DNA of 64,000 nt from Beroe forskalii (lineage: Eukaryota > Ctenophora > Nuda > Beroida > Beroidae), in contig WFMF01000208.1 of the NCBI GenBank assembly GCA_011033025.1, positions 234,877 to 298,876 of the forward strand. Direction: 5' to 3'. Within the stretch, counting starts at the first letter, position 1; every line of letters starts with the position of its first letter. Of this stretch, positions 12,251 through 23,441 are shown piece by piece. Below the pieces are notes generated by a model, which was given only the letters and a program-made list of their open reading frames with translations, made no database searches and had not been told where the DNA came from. The position numbers and the translations under genes are program-made.

Positions 12251-13164
12251 CTGCTTTATTTCAATAATTTCTCAATATCTGGCATAAAACCTTTACCTTC
12301 CATGAAGTGCCTTAATCTCAACAACAAATTTTAAGTTTCCCATAAGTATGATTTCTCTCTTTCTAACGTAGTTGCATAGAAAAAAACAGTACCCAAAATC
12401 CGATTCATTTTCTCGGTATCGGTTATGAAATTATTATATTAGACAGAACACCAATGGTAAAGGTCGGAAACGTTTTGAGCCCGTCGTGCCCCTAGGAAAC
12501 CACCATGAGAACCATTGATATGTCCTGAAAGTTGAAAGGATAAATTTACATAAAATCATGAATGTTCAATAACGAAGTGGCAAATAGATACTTATCAAGA
12601 TCAATATAAGGTCGAATAAAATACCTGTTTCTCGATGAAATATTTTAAGTTGCTCAAGAAAGCTAGAGGTATTATTGCTCTTGTCGGAGGGGGATCTAAC
12701 CGTCGCTGAGCCTATTGCGACATGTGATTATGAAAATATTCGTCTGAAATTGTACCAGATTAAAAATTCATTTTATAATTTACTATAAAAACTTTTATGA
12801 TTTCAAAAAAAATGAAAATTCAAGGTAGGTATGAAACAACACAATTTTCATTTCAATTATGAAACACAAGGATTCATTTCTTTCTCGGAATATTCATCTT
12901 TATCACTCTCTCGTCGGTTTGATGAAGAAATGCGTAACTCTTGTAAACGCTTGTGAATCTTTTGATAGGATTGGAGTTTCAGCTCCAGGCCTTATTCTGT
13001 CCAAATTTCGAAAGGAAGATGAGCGCTTTACATAACATTATCTTGCCAACAAGCCCCTGCCAGATTAGAACAACACACACTAGGTATTGAATTCCACACT
13101 ATAAAAATGATCGCATTGTTAAGATGATATTCGCCACAGGCCACCCCTATGTTAACTTTCTAAG

Positions 13165-13460
13165 ATGTAAGTGCAGGGTAATATCACACTAAATTATATT
13201 CGCCAAAGTGGTCGCATGTTTGTAAACACATGCAATGTAAGCAATTATTCGCCTGTTTTAAATAATCTTCGTAGACTCTATTTCGCCATGTTAGGAAAAT
13301 ATTCGCCATTGGGTAACACATTCATTCTAGAGAATAATTCGCCGTGTTTGGAAAGTATTCGCCTACTGTTATATACTTATTCTTAGAGAATATTTCGCCG
13401 TGTTCGGAAAATATTCGCCTTAGAAAATATTTCGCCGTGTTAATAAAATATTCGCCGTAT
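13165..13460. repeat. Left-arm array of GGCGAA-type motifs
   Basis: On the plus strand ATTCGCC and TTTCGCCGTGTT occur every 15-50 bp, paired with AAAATATTCGCC. The same array in reverse (GGCGAATATTTTCC, ACACGGCGAAATATT) fills 21000-21300 and a third copy 20060-20260. The motif spacing alternates rather than being strictly periodic. Confidence 0.8.
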
Positions 13461-13865
13461 GTTATGATAACATGTACACTCTAAACTAATTAAGTTACAT
13501 GAAATTTGGCCCCGACCTTGATTCACATCTGTACAAAATGTGTTCTAACTGGACTCCTGAAAATTTTCTATTTCATATTTTGAACAGATGATGTGTTGAT
13601 GTACACAAAGTTGCACTTAGCAATACATACCTACTGTGTATGTAAATTTAAGCATTCATATTTTCCAGATTAAACACATTAATACAGTCAAATCTGGCCG
13701 AAAATAGCCCAAAATCGGAACAAATTCTACACCAAGCGATTTTGACTGTTTTCTATAGTTTTTAGCCCAAAAAATCGATCTAGCAACTTTCCAAGACTTT
13801 CCAGGGTGGGGAAAGTGCCGAAAAATTCATTTTTAGTTGAGGCGCAGCCGACTGACCTGTGAAAA

Positions 13866-14570
13866 ATCATAACTTGGCCCAGGAAGGTCGTAGAGACTTT
13901 GTTTTAAGCTTAAAAGAAGCGCAATGGCCATGTTTATATACGACTTGTTTATAAACATATGGCCTAAAATGCTCAGGAAAGGAGTTATGGGCAAAAAACT
14001 GTTTTTCGGGCACCCGCGAGACATTGTGGAAGCGATTTTTGTATCTAGATCCAGGAAGGTCGTAAAGACTTCGATTTGGGCTTAAAAGAAGCGCAATGAC
14101 CATGTTTATTTACGACTTGTTAATAAACACATGCCGTAAAATGCTGAGGAACCGATTTATGGGCGAAAAACTGATTTTTTGGGCACCCACGAGACATTGT
14201 GGAAGCAATTTTTGTATCTCGGCCCAGGAAGGTCGTAGAGACTTCGTTTAGGGTTTAAAAGATGCGCAATGGCCATGTTTATAGTCGACTTGCTAATAAA
14301 CATATGCCCTAAAATGCTCAGGAACCGAGTTATGGGCGAAAAACTGATTTTTTGGGCACCCACGAGACATTTATGGAAGCCATTTTTGTATCTCGGCCCA
14401 GGAAGGTCGTAGAGACTTCGTTTAGGGCTAAAAAGAAGTGCAATGGCCATGTTTATAGCCGACTTAAATGCCCTAAAATGCTGAGGAACCGAGTTATGGG
14501 CGAAAAACTGTGTTTTAGGCACCTGCAAGGCATTGTGAAGCAATCTTGGCCCAGGAAGGTCATTGAAGCT
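13866..14570 (+). repeat. ~170-bp tandem repeat, forward array
   Basis: About four to five units of roughly 165-180 bp. Landmarks in each unit are CAGGAAGGTCGTA, GCGCAATGGCCATGTTTATA, ATGCCCTAAAATGCT and GAGTTATGGGCGAAAAACTG. Open frames on both strands arise from the repeat itself. The reverse-oriented array is at 16930-17620. Confidence 0.9.
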
Positions 14571-14598
14571 TGATTTTGGATTTTTACAACATGTGAAT

Positions 14599-14729
14599 TT
14601 ATGCCCAAAACATTCGTTTTTCGCCCATAACTTTGTTCTGGAGCATTTGAGGGCATATGTTTATAAACATAATACGTCCTCAATGCTCCAGAACAAAGTT
14701 ATGGGCAAAAACTGATGTTTTGGGCATTA
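14599..14729. repeat. ~65-bp-arm hairpin where the repeat array flips orientation
   Basis: The arm 14599-14664 and the arm 14665-14729 are near-perfect reverse complements with almost no loop; the shared core is CATAACTTTGTTCTGGAGCA. The sequence is a modified unit of the flanking 170-bp repeat meeting its own inverse. It could extrude as a cruciform or be transcribed as a long hairpin. Confidence 0.85.
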
Positions 14730-15128
14730 TAAGACATGACCAATGCTATTTCTGCATCTCTGCCCAAGAGGCTTGTAGATTTCATTGTAGACCTCAGATT
14801 ATTAGCAAAAACCTGCTGTCTGGTCAATATCGGCCATGACTCATCAGACAATAGACATGGCTGAAGCAATTTCATATCCTATCTCAGCAAAGCAGTATGG
14901 ACTAAGTTTTAGCTATTGCCACACATACAGGTCGTAGAGCTAGGTGTCATCGATGAATCATCAATCATCATCTTTACATTAGCCCTAATAGTCTACACAG
15001 TTGCCGTTCTTTTTAAGTTTTAAGCCCTTCTTGGGGCAAAGCTGTGATTAGAAAATTGTGCTTGCCTTAGTAGGGAGCCCCATATAAGTTTATCAAATCT
15101 ATAACATTCTGTATATGTCCAATTCCAC

Positions 15129-16353
15129 GTTACGTAATTCACAAAAACGTCTAATATTTGACAAAAATTGCTCAACAGTTACAACAATTATCATCAAGGA
15201 ACCCCATTTTTTGGCTCATCCAATACTTCAGGAAGTTATCTCATCCTATAGAAATATTATTTCTAGAGATCAAAAGGGTTTCTTGTGAGAGTGTTTTAAA
15301 AGCGTTACGTAATTCACAGGGCTAAAAATCATACTTTCACACTAAGAAAATCTGATAGGGTATTTCAGCTCAAACAGAAATGCAGTGCTCTTTTGATTGT
15401 GCCAGTCATAGCTCTTAGGGGGTAAATGTTCAGAAAATAACCACTTATTTACTAGTTCCTATTTTGGATCTGTACCAAGCACTTTTCTCCTGTTACGTAA
15501 TTCACAATTTTTGTGTTACGTAATTCACGAGACACATTCATTACGTCACAATTGTAATTTTGCTTCACTTTATTGTGTCATTTTGGTTTTCAGATTGTCA
15601 TCAAATGAAGATAAGTCATAGGCATTGCTTGAATCACAGATTTATTTATTTAAAATTGAATTATCATGCTTCAAAAATGTGAATTACCAGAAATCATCAA
15701 TCACAACCTATAAGGGGCGAATTCTTCATACTTTCATTAAATATCGACTGTGATTAGTGAAAGGCCACTGATTTTCATTATTTAGAGTGCTAAGTATTGA
15801 AAAATCATGAATTTGAAACATTTCGTTACGTAATTCACATTATTTGTTACGTAATTCACAACTGATTTTGGTCATTTTTGTTCATAATAACCTCATAACG
15901 CTGCCAAACTCTTTTTTATTGTTTGAAATACATTCAAGTCTCAAATGACATGTTATTGATATGGATAACTGTAAAAACGATCGTTTTGTTGACTTTCTTG
16001 TCCCTGATGCATCTTTGAAAACCGCTAAATTGGACAGCCTTAGACAACGAATGACAGTATGTATACAAAATTGATAGTTTTGGTTACTTGAAGCGTATCC
16101 CAATCAATTTTATATTAATAGCTGCAGAATAGAGGCATTTTGAAATTAAATGGCATACTTTGAAATTTGTGAATTACGTAACGTTACGTAATTCACATCA
16201 GCTTTATCTCATTCAGGGGTAAAAATAGAGCAAAACGAATTGTCTCAGTGTCAAGATATACCCACTAAACTCCTGAAATGAAAATTTCAAGACAAAGGAC
16301 TTGATAGTCCAGGAGTAATAAAACTTTTAGTACTATACCGTTACGTAATTCAC
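15129..16353. repeat. Dispersed array of the 14-mer GTTACGTAATTCAC
   Basis: The exact or near-exact 14-mer occurs at 15129, 15304, 15492, 15515, 15825, 15846, 16183 and 16340 on the plus strand and once inverted at 16169-16182. The inverted copy abuts the next to make a perfect 28-bp palindrome (16169-16196). The sequence between copies is unique, so this is not a tandem repeat. The core TTACGTAA matches the established PAR-bZIP/NFIL3 binding consensus (RTTAYGTAAY); whether it binds anything here is unknown. Confidence 0.85.
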
Positions 16354-16929
16354 AACGTTTGAGCTACAGACTAAAAATGAAATATCTCCTTCATTTGAAG
16401 TACTTAAGAGCCAATACACCACGACAATGCTGTTAGGGTTCCAAACAATATGCGCAAATGTTTTGCAGCACATCAAGTTGCACATTTGTCAAGATATTAT
16501 ATGGTCGAAAAAGTCTCAAAATTGACTGTTATTAATGCACATTTGTAGCAAAGTTTGACTGAATCTCACGTAAAACTGATGAGGACTATTCACAAACGGT
16601 TTTTTGTTCCTGAAAGTTACAGATCTCTTCTAACTAAACACAAAATTTCATCACCTTAGGTCCATCTTGAATTTTTGACCTGTGGTAAACATCGTCGTGG
16701 AATTGGACATATAAACATGGCTATATTGTATTATTTTCAAGTTTCAATGACCTTCCTTGGCTGAGCCCAGGAAAATTGCCTCAACTCAGAAGAAAACTAA
16801 AGTTACATGACTTTGTTCTAGAGCATTTTAGTACATACCTTTGATAACAAATGGTATATAATACACATGCCCATTGCACGTATTTACAGCCCACAATGAA
16901 ATCTCTGCTCAAGACTCTTGGGCCAAGAT

Positions 16930-17620
16930 ACCTAAACCGCTTCAGGTGCCCAAAAATTCAGTTTTTCGCCCATAACTCGGTTCCTCATCATTCTAGGGCA
17001 TATGTCTAGGGTGTATATAAACAATGAAATTGCGCTTCTTTTAAGCCCAAATAGAAGTCTTTACGACCTTCCTGGGCTGAGATACAAAAATCGCTTCTAC
17101 AATGTCTTACATGTGCCCGAAAACAGTTTGTCGCTCATAACTCTGTTCCTGAGCATTTTAGGGCACATTTTTATTAACAAGTTCTATAATTACATAATTA
17201 TAAACATGGCCATTGCGCTTCTTTTCAGCCCTAAACGAAGTCTCTAACGACCTTCCTAGGCCGAGATACAAAAATCGCTCCCACAATGTCTCGCGGGTGC
17301 CCAAAAAATCAGTTTTTCGCCCATAACTCGGTTCCTCAGCATTTTAGAACATATGTTTATTAACAAGTCGTATATAAACATGGTCATTGCGCTTCTTTTA
17401 AGCCCAAATCGAAGTCTTTACGACCTTCCTGGGCCGAGATACAAAATCGCTTCCCACAATGTCTCATGGGCGCCCAAAAAACAGTTTTTCGCCCATAACT
17501 CTGTTCCTGAGCATTTAAGGGCATATGTTTATTAACAAGTCGTATATAAACATGGCCATTGCGCTTCTTTAAGCCTAAAACGAAATCTCTACGACCTTCC
17601 TGGGTCAAGTTATGATTTTT
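16930..17620 (-). repeat. ~170-bp tandem repeat, reverse array
   Basis: Reverse-complement counterpart of 13866-14570, about four units; landmarks TTTTTCGCCCATAACTC, CATGGCCATTGCGCTTCTTT and TACGACCTTCCTGGG. It continues into 17620-17790, which matches 13686-13866 in reverse, with the shared GGTCAGTCGGCTGCGCCTCA. Confidence 0.9.
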
Positions 17621-17799
17621 CACAGGTCAGTCGGCTGCGCCTCAACTAAAAATGGATTTTCGGCACTTTCCCCACCCTGGAAAGTCTTGGAAAGTTGCTA
17701 GATCGATTTTTTTTGGGCAAAAACTATAGAAAACAGTCAAAATCGCTTGGTGTAGAATTTGTTCCTGAAAAAATTAGGATTTGACTGTACTACATTACC

Positions 17800-18180
17800 G
17801 TTTTCATCTTTTCGGACCGTTCTAATGCAAAGTGGGAGAATACCAGTTATCATAACTGGCATTTTCTGCTGCATTATACTGTGATTTACCAGAATTACAA
17901 GTACAGCTTATCACCGCTTTTTCGGACCCATCCTCTCACACCTGTCAGTTCCGTGTCGGCAGCCAAAATTATAACCTTTTACAATGCTTATCAGGTCCAT
18001 TGTTTCGCATCCTTCAATTTCAAATTCAAGTCCAAGGACGAGCATAATCCCCTGCCTTTTTATCAATCCTTATCACCGCTTTATCAGGTCCATTGTTTTT
18101 CATCCTTCAATTTCAAATACAAGTCCACGGTGAAGATTACCGGTAATGGCAGTATCCAAGTAGGTCAGTATCAAAGTAGC
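17800..18180. other. Unpaired unique segment with short internal duplications
   Basis: This stretch has no partner in the left half of the inverted-repeat structure. It holds two versions of TTATCACCGCTTT and of CATCCTTCAATTTCAAAT about 100 bp apart. An open frame of 115 codons (17881-18228) is unsupported by any domain and runs into the satellite. Confidence 0.5.
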
Positions 18181-19990
18181 CCGACTCGACTCAACTCGAC
18201 GACTCAACGACTCGACGACTTGACTTGACTCGACTCGACTCGACAACTCGACGACTCGACTCGACGACTCGACGACTCGACGACTCGACGACTCGACGAC
18301 TCGACTCGACGACTCGACTCGACTCGACTCGACGCGACTCGACGACTCGACTCGACGACTCGACGACTCGACGACTCGACTCGACTCTCGACGACTCGAC
18401 TCGACGACTCGACGACTCGACTCGACTCGACGACTCGACTCGACGACTCGACGACTCGACTCGACTCGACTCGACGACTCGACTCGACGACTCGACTCGA
18501 CTCGACGACTCGACTCGACGACTCGACTCGACGACTCGACTCGACGACTCGACGACTCGACTCGACTCTCGACTCGACGACTCGACTCGACGACTCGACT
18601 CGACTCGACTCGACGACTCGACTCGACGACTCGACTCGACTCGACGACTCGACTCGACGACTCGACTCGACGACTCGACTCGACGACTCGACGACTCGAC
18701 GACTCGACTCGACTCGACTCGACGACTCGACTCGACGACTCGACTCGACTCGACTCGACTCGACGACTCGACGACTCGACGACTCGACGACTCGACTCGA
18801 CGACTCGACTCGACGACTCGACTCGACTCGACGACTCGACTCGACGACTCGACTCGACGACTCGACTCGACGACTCGACTCGACGACTCGACGACTCGAC
18901 TCGACTCGACTCGACGACTCGACGCGACTCGCGACTCGACGACTCGACTCGACGACTCGACTCGACGACTCGACGACTCGACTTGACTCGACGACTCGAC
19001 TCGACGACTCGACTCGACGACTCGACTCGACGACTCGACTCGACGACTCGACGACTCGACGACTCGACTCGACTCGACTCGACGACTCGACGACTCGACT
19101 CGACGACTCGACTCGACGACTCGACTCGACGACTCGACTCGACGACTCGACTCGACGACTCGACTCGACGACTCGACTCGACGACTCGACTCGACTCGAC
19201 TCGACTCGACGACTCGACTCGACGACTCGACTCGACGACTCGACTCGACGACTCGACTCGACTCGACGACTCGACTCGACGACTCGACTCGACGACTCGA
19301 CTCGACGACTCGACGACGACTCGACTCGACGACTCGACTCGACTCGACTCGACGACTCGACTCGACGACTCGACTCGACGACTCGACTCGACGACTCGAC
19401 TCGACGACTCGCGGACTCGACTCGACGACTCGACGACTCGACTCGACGACTCGACTCGACGACTCGACTCGACGACTCGACTCGACGACTCGACGACTCG
19501 ACTCGACGACTCGACTCGACGACTCGACTCGACGACTCGACTCGACGACTCGACTCGACTCGGCTCGACTCGACGACTCGACTCGACGACTCGACTCGAC
19601 GACTCGACTCGACGACTCGACTCGACGACTCGACTCGACGACTCGACTCGACGACTCGACTCGACGACTCGACTCGACGACTCGACTCGACGACTCGACT
19701 CGACTATGATCGACTCGACTCGACGACTCGACTCGACGACTCGACGACTCGACTCGACGACTCGACTCGACGACTCGACGACTCGACGACTCGACTCGAC
19801 TCGACGACTCGACGACTCGACTCGACTCGACGACTCGACTCGACTCGACTCGACGACTCGACTCGACGACTCGACTCGACGACTCGACGACTCGACGACT
19901 CGACGACTCGACTCGGGACTCGACGACTCGATTTGACGACTCGACGACTCGACGAATCGACTAGACTCGACGACTCGACTCGACGACAGA
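18180..19990. repeat. 1.8-kb satellite of CGACT and CGA units
   Basis: The array mixes the pentamer CGACT with the trimer CGA, giving higher-order units such as CTCGACGACTCGA (13 bp). Interruptions are rare (CTCTCGACG near 18385, TATGATCG near 19706, TCGGGACT near 19913). Because the unit contains no stop in most phases, long open frames appear on both strands (plus 18225-18986 and 18983-19936; minus 20000-19704). These are repeat artefacts. TCGA occurs every 5-13 bp, so the block is extraordinarily CpG-dense compared with its AT-rich surroundings. Confidence 0.95.
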
Positions 19991-19999
19991 TGCGAATCA

Positions 20000-20270
20000 A
20001 GGTGAGGGTGGGGTTGAATGTTGATGTGTGTAACTTAGAGTGTACATATTGTAATCATAACATACGGCAATATTTTATCTAACACGGCGAAATGTTTTCC
20101 AAAAAGAAATCTGATACCCAGCAAGCGAATATTTCCCAAACATATGCGAAAACTTCTTTAAGAATGAATGTGTTGCCCAATAGGCGAATGTTTTCCTAAC
20201 ACGGCGAAATATTCTGTATTAATAAATGTGTTACCCAGTAGGCGAATATTTTCCTAACACAGCGAATTAA
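20000..20270. repeat. Extra partial copy of the right arm
   Basis: Direct, diverged copy of 20937-21190: both start at GAATCAAGGT, pass through AGAGTGTACAT and a CATAACATACGG segment, then the GGCGAA motif series with ATGTGTTACCCAGTAGGCGA. Its presence beside the satellite suggests that the satellite expanded inside a duplicated arm. Confidence 0.8.
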
Positions 20271-20730
20271 AGTCAACGATGAAGTGTCGTATCCAGAGAT
20301 AAAATATCGTAGTCTGAGATTTTAAGTGTCGTAACCAGAGATGAAGTGTCGCACCCTGAGATGAAGTGTCGTAGCCTTGGATATGAAATGTCGTACTTTC
20401 GAGGTCAAATGATGCACTTTACAGTACAATCAAGTTGCAGTAAGAGATGGAGTGCCGTACCCTTTGAGATGAAACTTCGCACTCTGGAGATCAAATTTCG
20501 TACTTCACAGTACAATCAAGTTGCAGTAAGAGAGTAAGAGATGAAGTGCCGTACCCTTGAGACGAAACTTCGCACCCTGGAGATCAAAGTCGTACTTTAT
20601 AGCACAATCAAATTACAGTAGGAGATGAAGTGTCGTACTTTGAGATGAAGTGTCAGGGACGAAATGTCGCGAGATGAAATGTCGTGATATAACGTGTCGC
20701 GAGATGAAATGTCCGTTCCCCAATCTCACT
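20270..20730. repeat. Degenerate GATGAAGTGTCGTA array
   Basis: About fifteen short units of GAGATGAAGTGTCGTA and variants (GATGAAATGTCG, GATCAAATTTCGTAC), with a longer repeat including TACAATCAAGTTGCAGTAAG at three places (20425, 20508, 20605). Noncoding. Confidence 0.8.
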
Positions 20731-20792
20731 CTGTCGTACTATGTGATGCCCTCATGATATAAAAACGGGCCATTATGATATGTTCAATCTGA

Positions 20793-21329
20793 AAAATATG
20801 AATGCTTAAATTTACATACACAGTAGGTAAGTAGGTATGTATTGCTAAGTGCAACTTTGTGTACATCAACACATCATCCGTTCAAAATATGAAATAGAAA
20901 ATTTCAGGAGTCAAGTTAGAACACATTTTGTACAGATGTGAATCAAGGTCAGGGTGGGGCTGCTATGTGTAACTTAATTAGTTTAGAGTGTACATGTTAT
21001 CATAACATACGGCGAATATTTTATTAACACGGCGAAATATTTTCTAAGGCGAATATTTTCCGAACACGGCGAAATATTCTCTAAGAATAAGTATGTAACC
21101 CAGTAGGCGAATACTTTCCAAACACGGCGAATTATTCTCTAAGAATGAATGTGTTACCCAGTAGGCGAATATTTTCCTAACATGGCGAAATAGAGTCTAC
21201 GAAGATTGTTTATAAAACAGGCGAATAATTGCTTAGCATTGCGTGTGTTTACAAACATGCGACCACTTTGGCGAATATAATGCTAGTGTGGCGAATATTA
21301 CCCTGCACTTTACACGCATTCTTAGAAAG
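20793..21329 (-). repeat. Right arm of the 13-23 kb structure
   Basis: Reverse complement of 13156-13665, including AAATTTACATACACAGTAGG, CATCAACACATCAT and the GGCGAA motif series. Arms are close but not identical; the right arm has a few small insertions. Confidence 0.9.
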
Positions 21330-21333
21330 TTAA

Positions 21334-23179
21334 TGATAACTGTCTAAATGTCCCTTCTAGGGTACATTTTCAAGAAAATGTACCTTCCATGGTACTTTTT
21401 ACAAAACATGAGTTATCTATGTTTGGAACAAGTTTTTATGGTTTCAATTTTGCCTCACACTCTCTGTCAATGGTGTAGGCAAAACCTGGAACAATTCCTC
21501 TTGTTGCACTGGCCCCAATTTTTCTGCAATTGATGTTGAAATGGAGTCATTTTCAAAACCATAAAAACCGGCTTCATAATTCCTTCATTATTTTAACCTT
21601 CTGCTAAAAAATCCTGTGATGTCTGGGCTTATTTTATTTCAAGGGAGACACTAATAGCACAGTATTTGATGAAAAAATTCTATGCAAATTCATCACTTCA
21701 TGTTATATCTTGCCCATTTTGAGTACTGCCCCAAAAATGACCAATTTCGTATTTGCTGTTACTTACTGCACCCTTTACAGATATGGGCAGCCTAAAGTTT
21801 TCATGAAATATGACAGTAAAAAGAATGATTTCAAAAACAACTGTTTTTCTATATCATATATCTTGAAATTCTGGGCACAAGAGGACATGTTCAAGAGAAA
21901 TGTTCCTCCTAAGGGACATTTTATAGTAGTTTTGCTTCACACTTTAACATGTTTAAATCAGCTCACTGGTTAAGCATAATTACTTTATGTTACATATAAA
22001 GCTTATTATTTTTAAGAAACATCGGTGCATCTGGCCCTTTTTTAAAAGGAAACGAGAAATTTTAGGTTGAAGAATTTGAAAAATGTCCCCTAGAAGGTAC
22101 ATTTCGATGATGATAGAAAATGCCTGATATTCCGTCCCTGCCTTGATTCTGAAGTTGTTTCTGTGTTACAGGATCGTGTAAGATGCCTAGTGATGACAAA
22201 TAACATGTACTGATACCTTTCACTGGAAGAAATGGATCACAATTTTGAAAATTGATGTTGAATATTCAGCACTGCTATCTAAATTGCTCTAAAATGGCAA
22301 ATAAAATATTATTAAGCCTTCAATTTTCATTGAACATGGTTAACTGAAGATCACTGTAAAAGATACATGTTAGTTTTCACTGCTTCTGACTTTTCACTAT
22401 GGAAAAATAATAAAATGTCCTTCTAGGACCCATTTTGAAATGGCAAAATTTGCTTTCATTGGGTTGATTTTTTATTAAAGTTAGTTCCTTGAGTCAAAAA
22501 GTGGTTGATGATAGATTGTTAGTGTCTTGGCTCATCAAAAACCATGAAAACCATTTCCAAATGTACGAATTGGAGTCCATGGAAGCATTGAAATACAATA
22601 TTTGAAAAGTTTATGTTACAAAAAGGCCTGTACAGAATGAAATTTTCAGAATTACCTTTCAAATTGTGTCATGTTTGTGGCGTATAATACTCAAAAAATA
22701 TATTTGAAACTTTTTCATAAAAACCGAGCGTAATTTACCACTTTAAAAGGGTCATATGCTTTGAAGCATAAAATGTACCCTTGAAGGGACATTTTGGACA
22801 CCTTTTCATTTTGCTATAATCCACATTTCAGTGATCTGAGCGCCAAGAAAATCATTTGTAATGATAGAAAAAGGGTAATGAGTCAAGCAGAGCAAATTTT
22901 TGGGGCTCTCGATTCACCCTATGTCCTAAAAACTCCAAATATAAATGAAAAGTAAATATTTTTTCATTTTTTCAAAAAAATACGATTTTTGAGGTCAAAG
23001 CATATCTGAGTAATCAATGTTGACCAGGAAAAGTCAACATTTCTTATTTGAAATGGGCCTTGTCTGTCAGAAAATTGAAACTGCGTAATCTTAGCTCCTC
23101 AGTTGAAGGAGATAATACTCATTCAATGATGTTTGGTAAAAAGGGGCCTGTAGGGTACAAATTACACAGACAGCTATCA
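21334..23179. mobile_element. 1.85-kb insertion flanked by TTAA, non-autonomous element
   Basis: TTAA occurs at 21330-21333 and 23180-23183. Directly inside are inverted ends TGATAACTGTCT and TGATAGCTGTCT (11 of 12 match). The opposite arm of the large structure shows the same junction with a single TTAA (13152-13155), that is, the empty site. Duplicated TTAA targets are typical of piggyBac and Kolobok DNA transposons. No transposase frame is present. Inside are six copies of a palindromic motif listed separately. Confidence 0.8.
21346..22795. repeat. Six dispersed ~24-bp imperfect palindromes, AAATGTCCC...GGGACATTT type
   Basis: Copies lie at 21346-21369, 21375-21400, 21898-21923, 22081-22104, 22413-22436 and 22770-22795. 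Each has AAATGT-C/A-CC, a short middle such as TTCTAG, and GG-G/T-ACATTT. Sequence between copies is unique AT-rich DNA. The copies are all inside the TTAA insertion, which suggests binding sites for a protein or a shared origin. Confidence 0.8.
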
Positions 23180-23441
23180 TTAAGGCATAGGGTGTGGCCT
23201 GTGGCGAATATCATTTTAACAATGCGATCATTTTTATAGTGTGGCGAATTCAATACCTAGTGTGGCGTTGTTCTAATCTGGCAGGGGGCTTAAATAGCAT
23301 TCGAGGAACTTATTGCGAGTTCTTATTGCGAGAGGCACAGTCGTGAGTGATAAGTTACTTATACTGCAAGGTAACATACTTTGATGAGAATGATAACCTT
23401 ATTACACCATGAATGACAAACTTGACAAACTCGCTTCGCAG

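Larger units (their letters stand above)
13051..23291. mobile_element. 10-kb nested inverted-repeat structure, probable non-autonomous fold-back element
   Basis: The outer ends match in reverse complement: 13051-13151 (starting AAGCCCCTGCCAGATTAGAA) pairs with 23184-23291. Moving inward, 13156-13665 pairs with 20793-21329, and 13686-14640 with about 16930-17790. The right side carries extra material: a 1.8-kb satellite (18.18-19.99 kb), a partial extra copy of the arm (20.0-20.27 kb), a GATGAAGTGTCGTA array (20.27-20.72 kb) and a 1.85-kb insertion (21,334-23,179). No transposase is visible. I could not find a convincing target duplication at the ends (flanks GCCAAC and AAATAG differ), so element status is inferred from symmetry. 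Confidence 0.7.

Noticed and set aside
18225-19936. Long open frames rich in RLDDST repeats as a repetitive protein
   Set aside because: The frames exist on both strands and in several phases because the satellite unit lacks stops; no start context, splice site or non-repeat domain supports translation.
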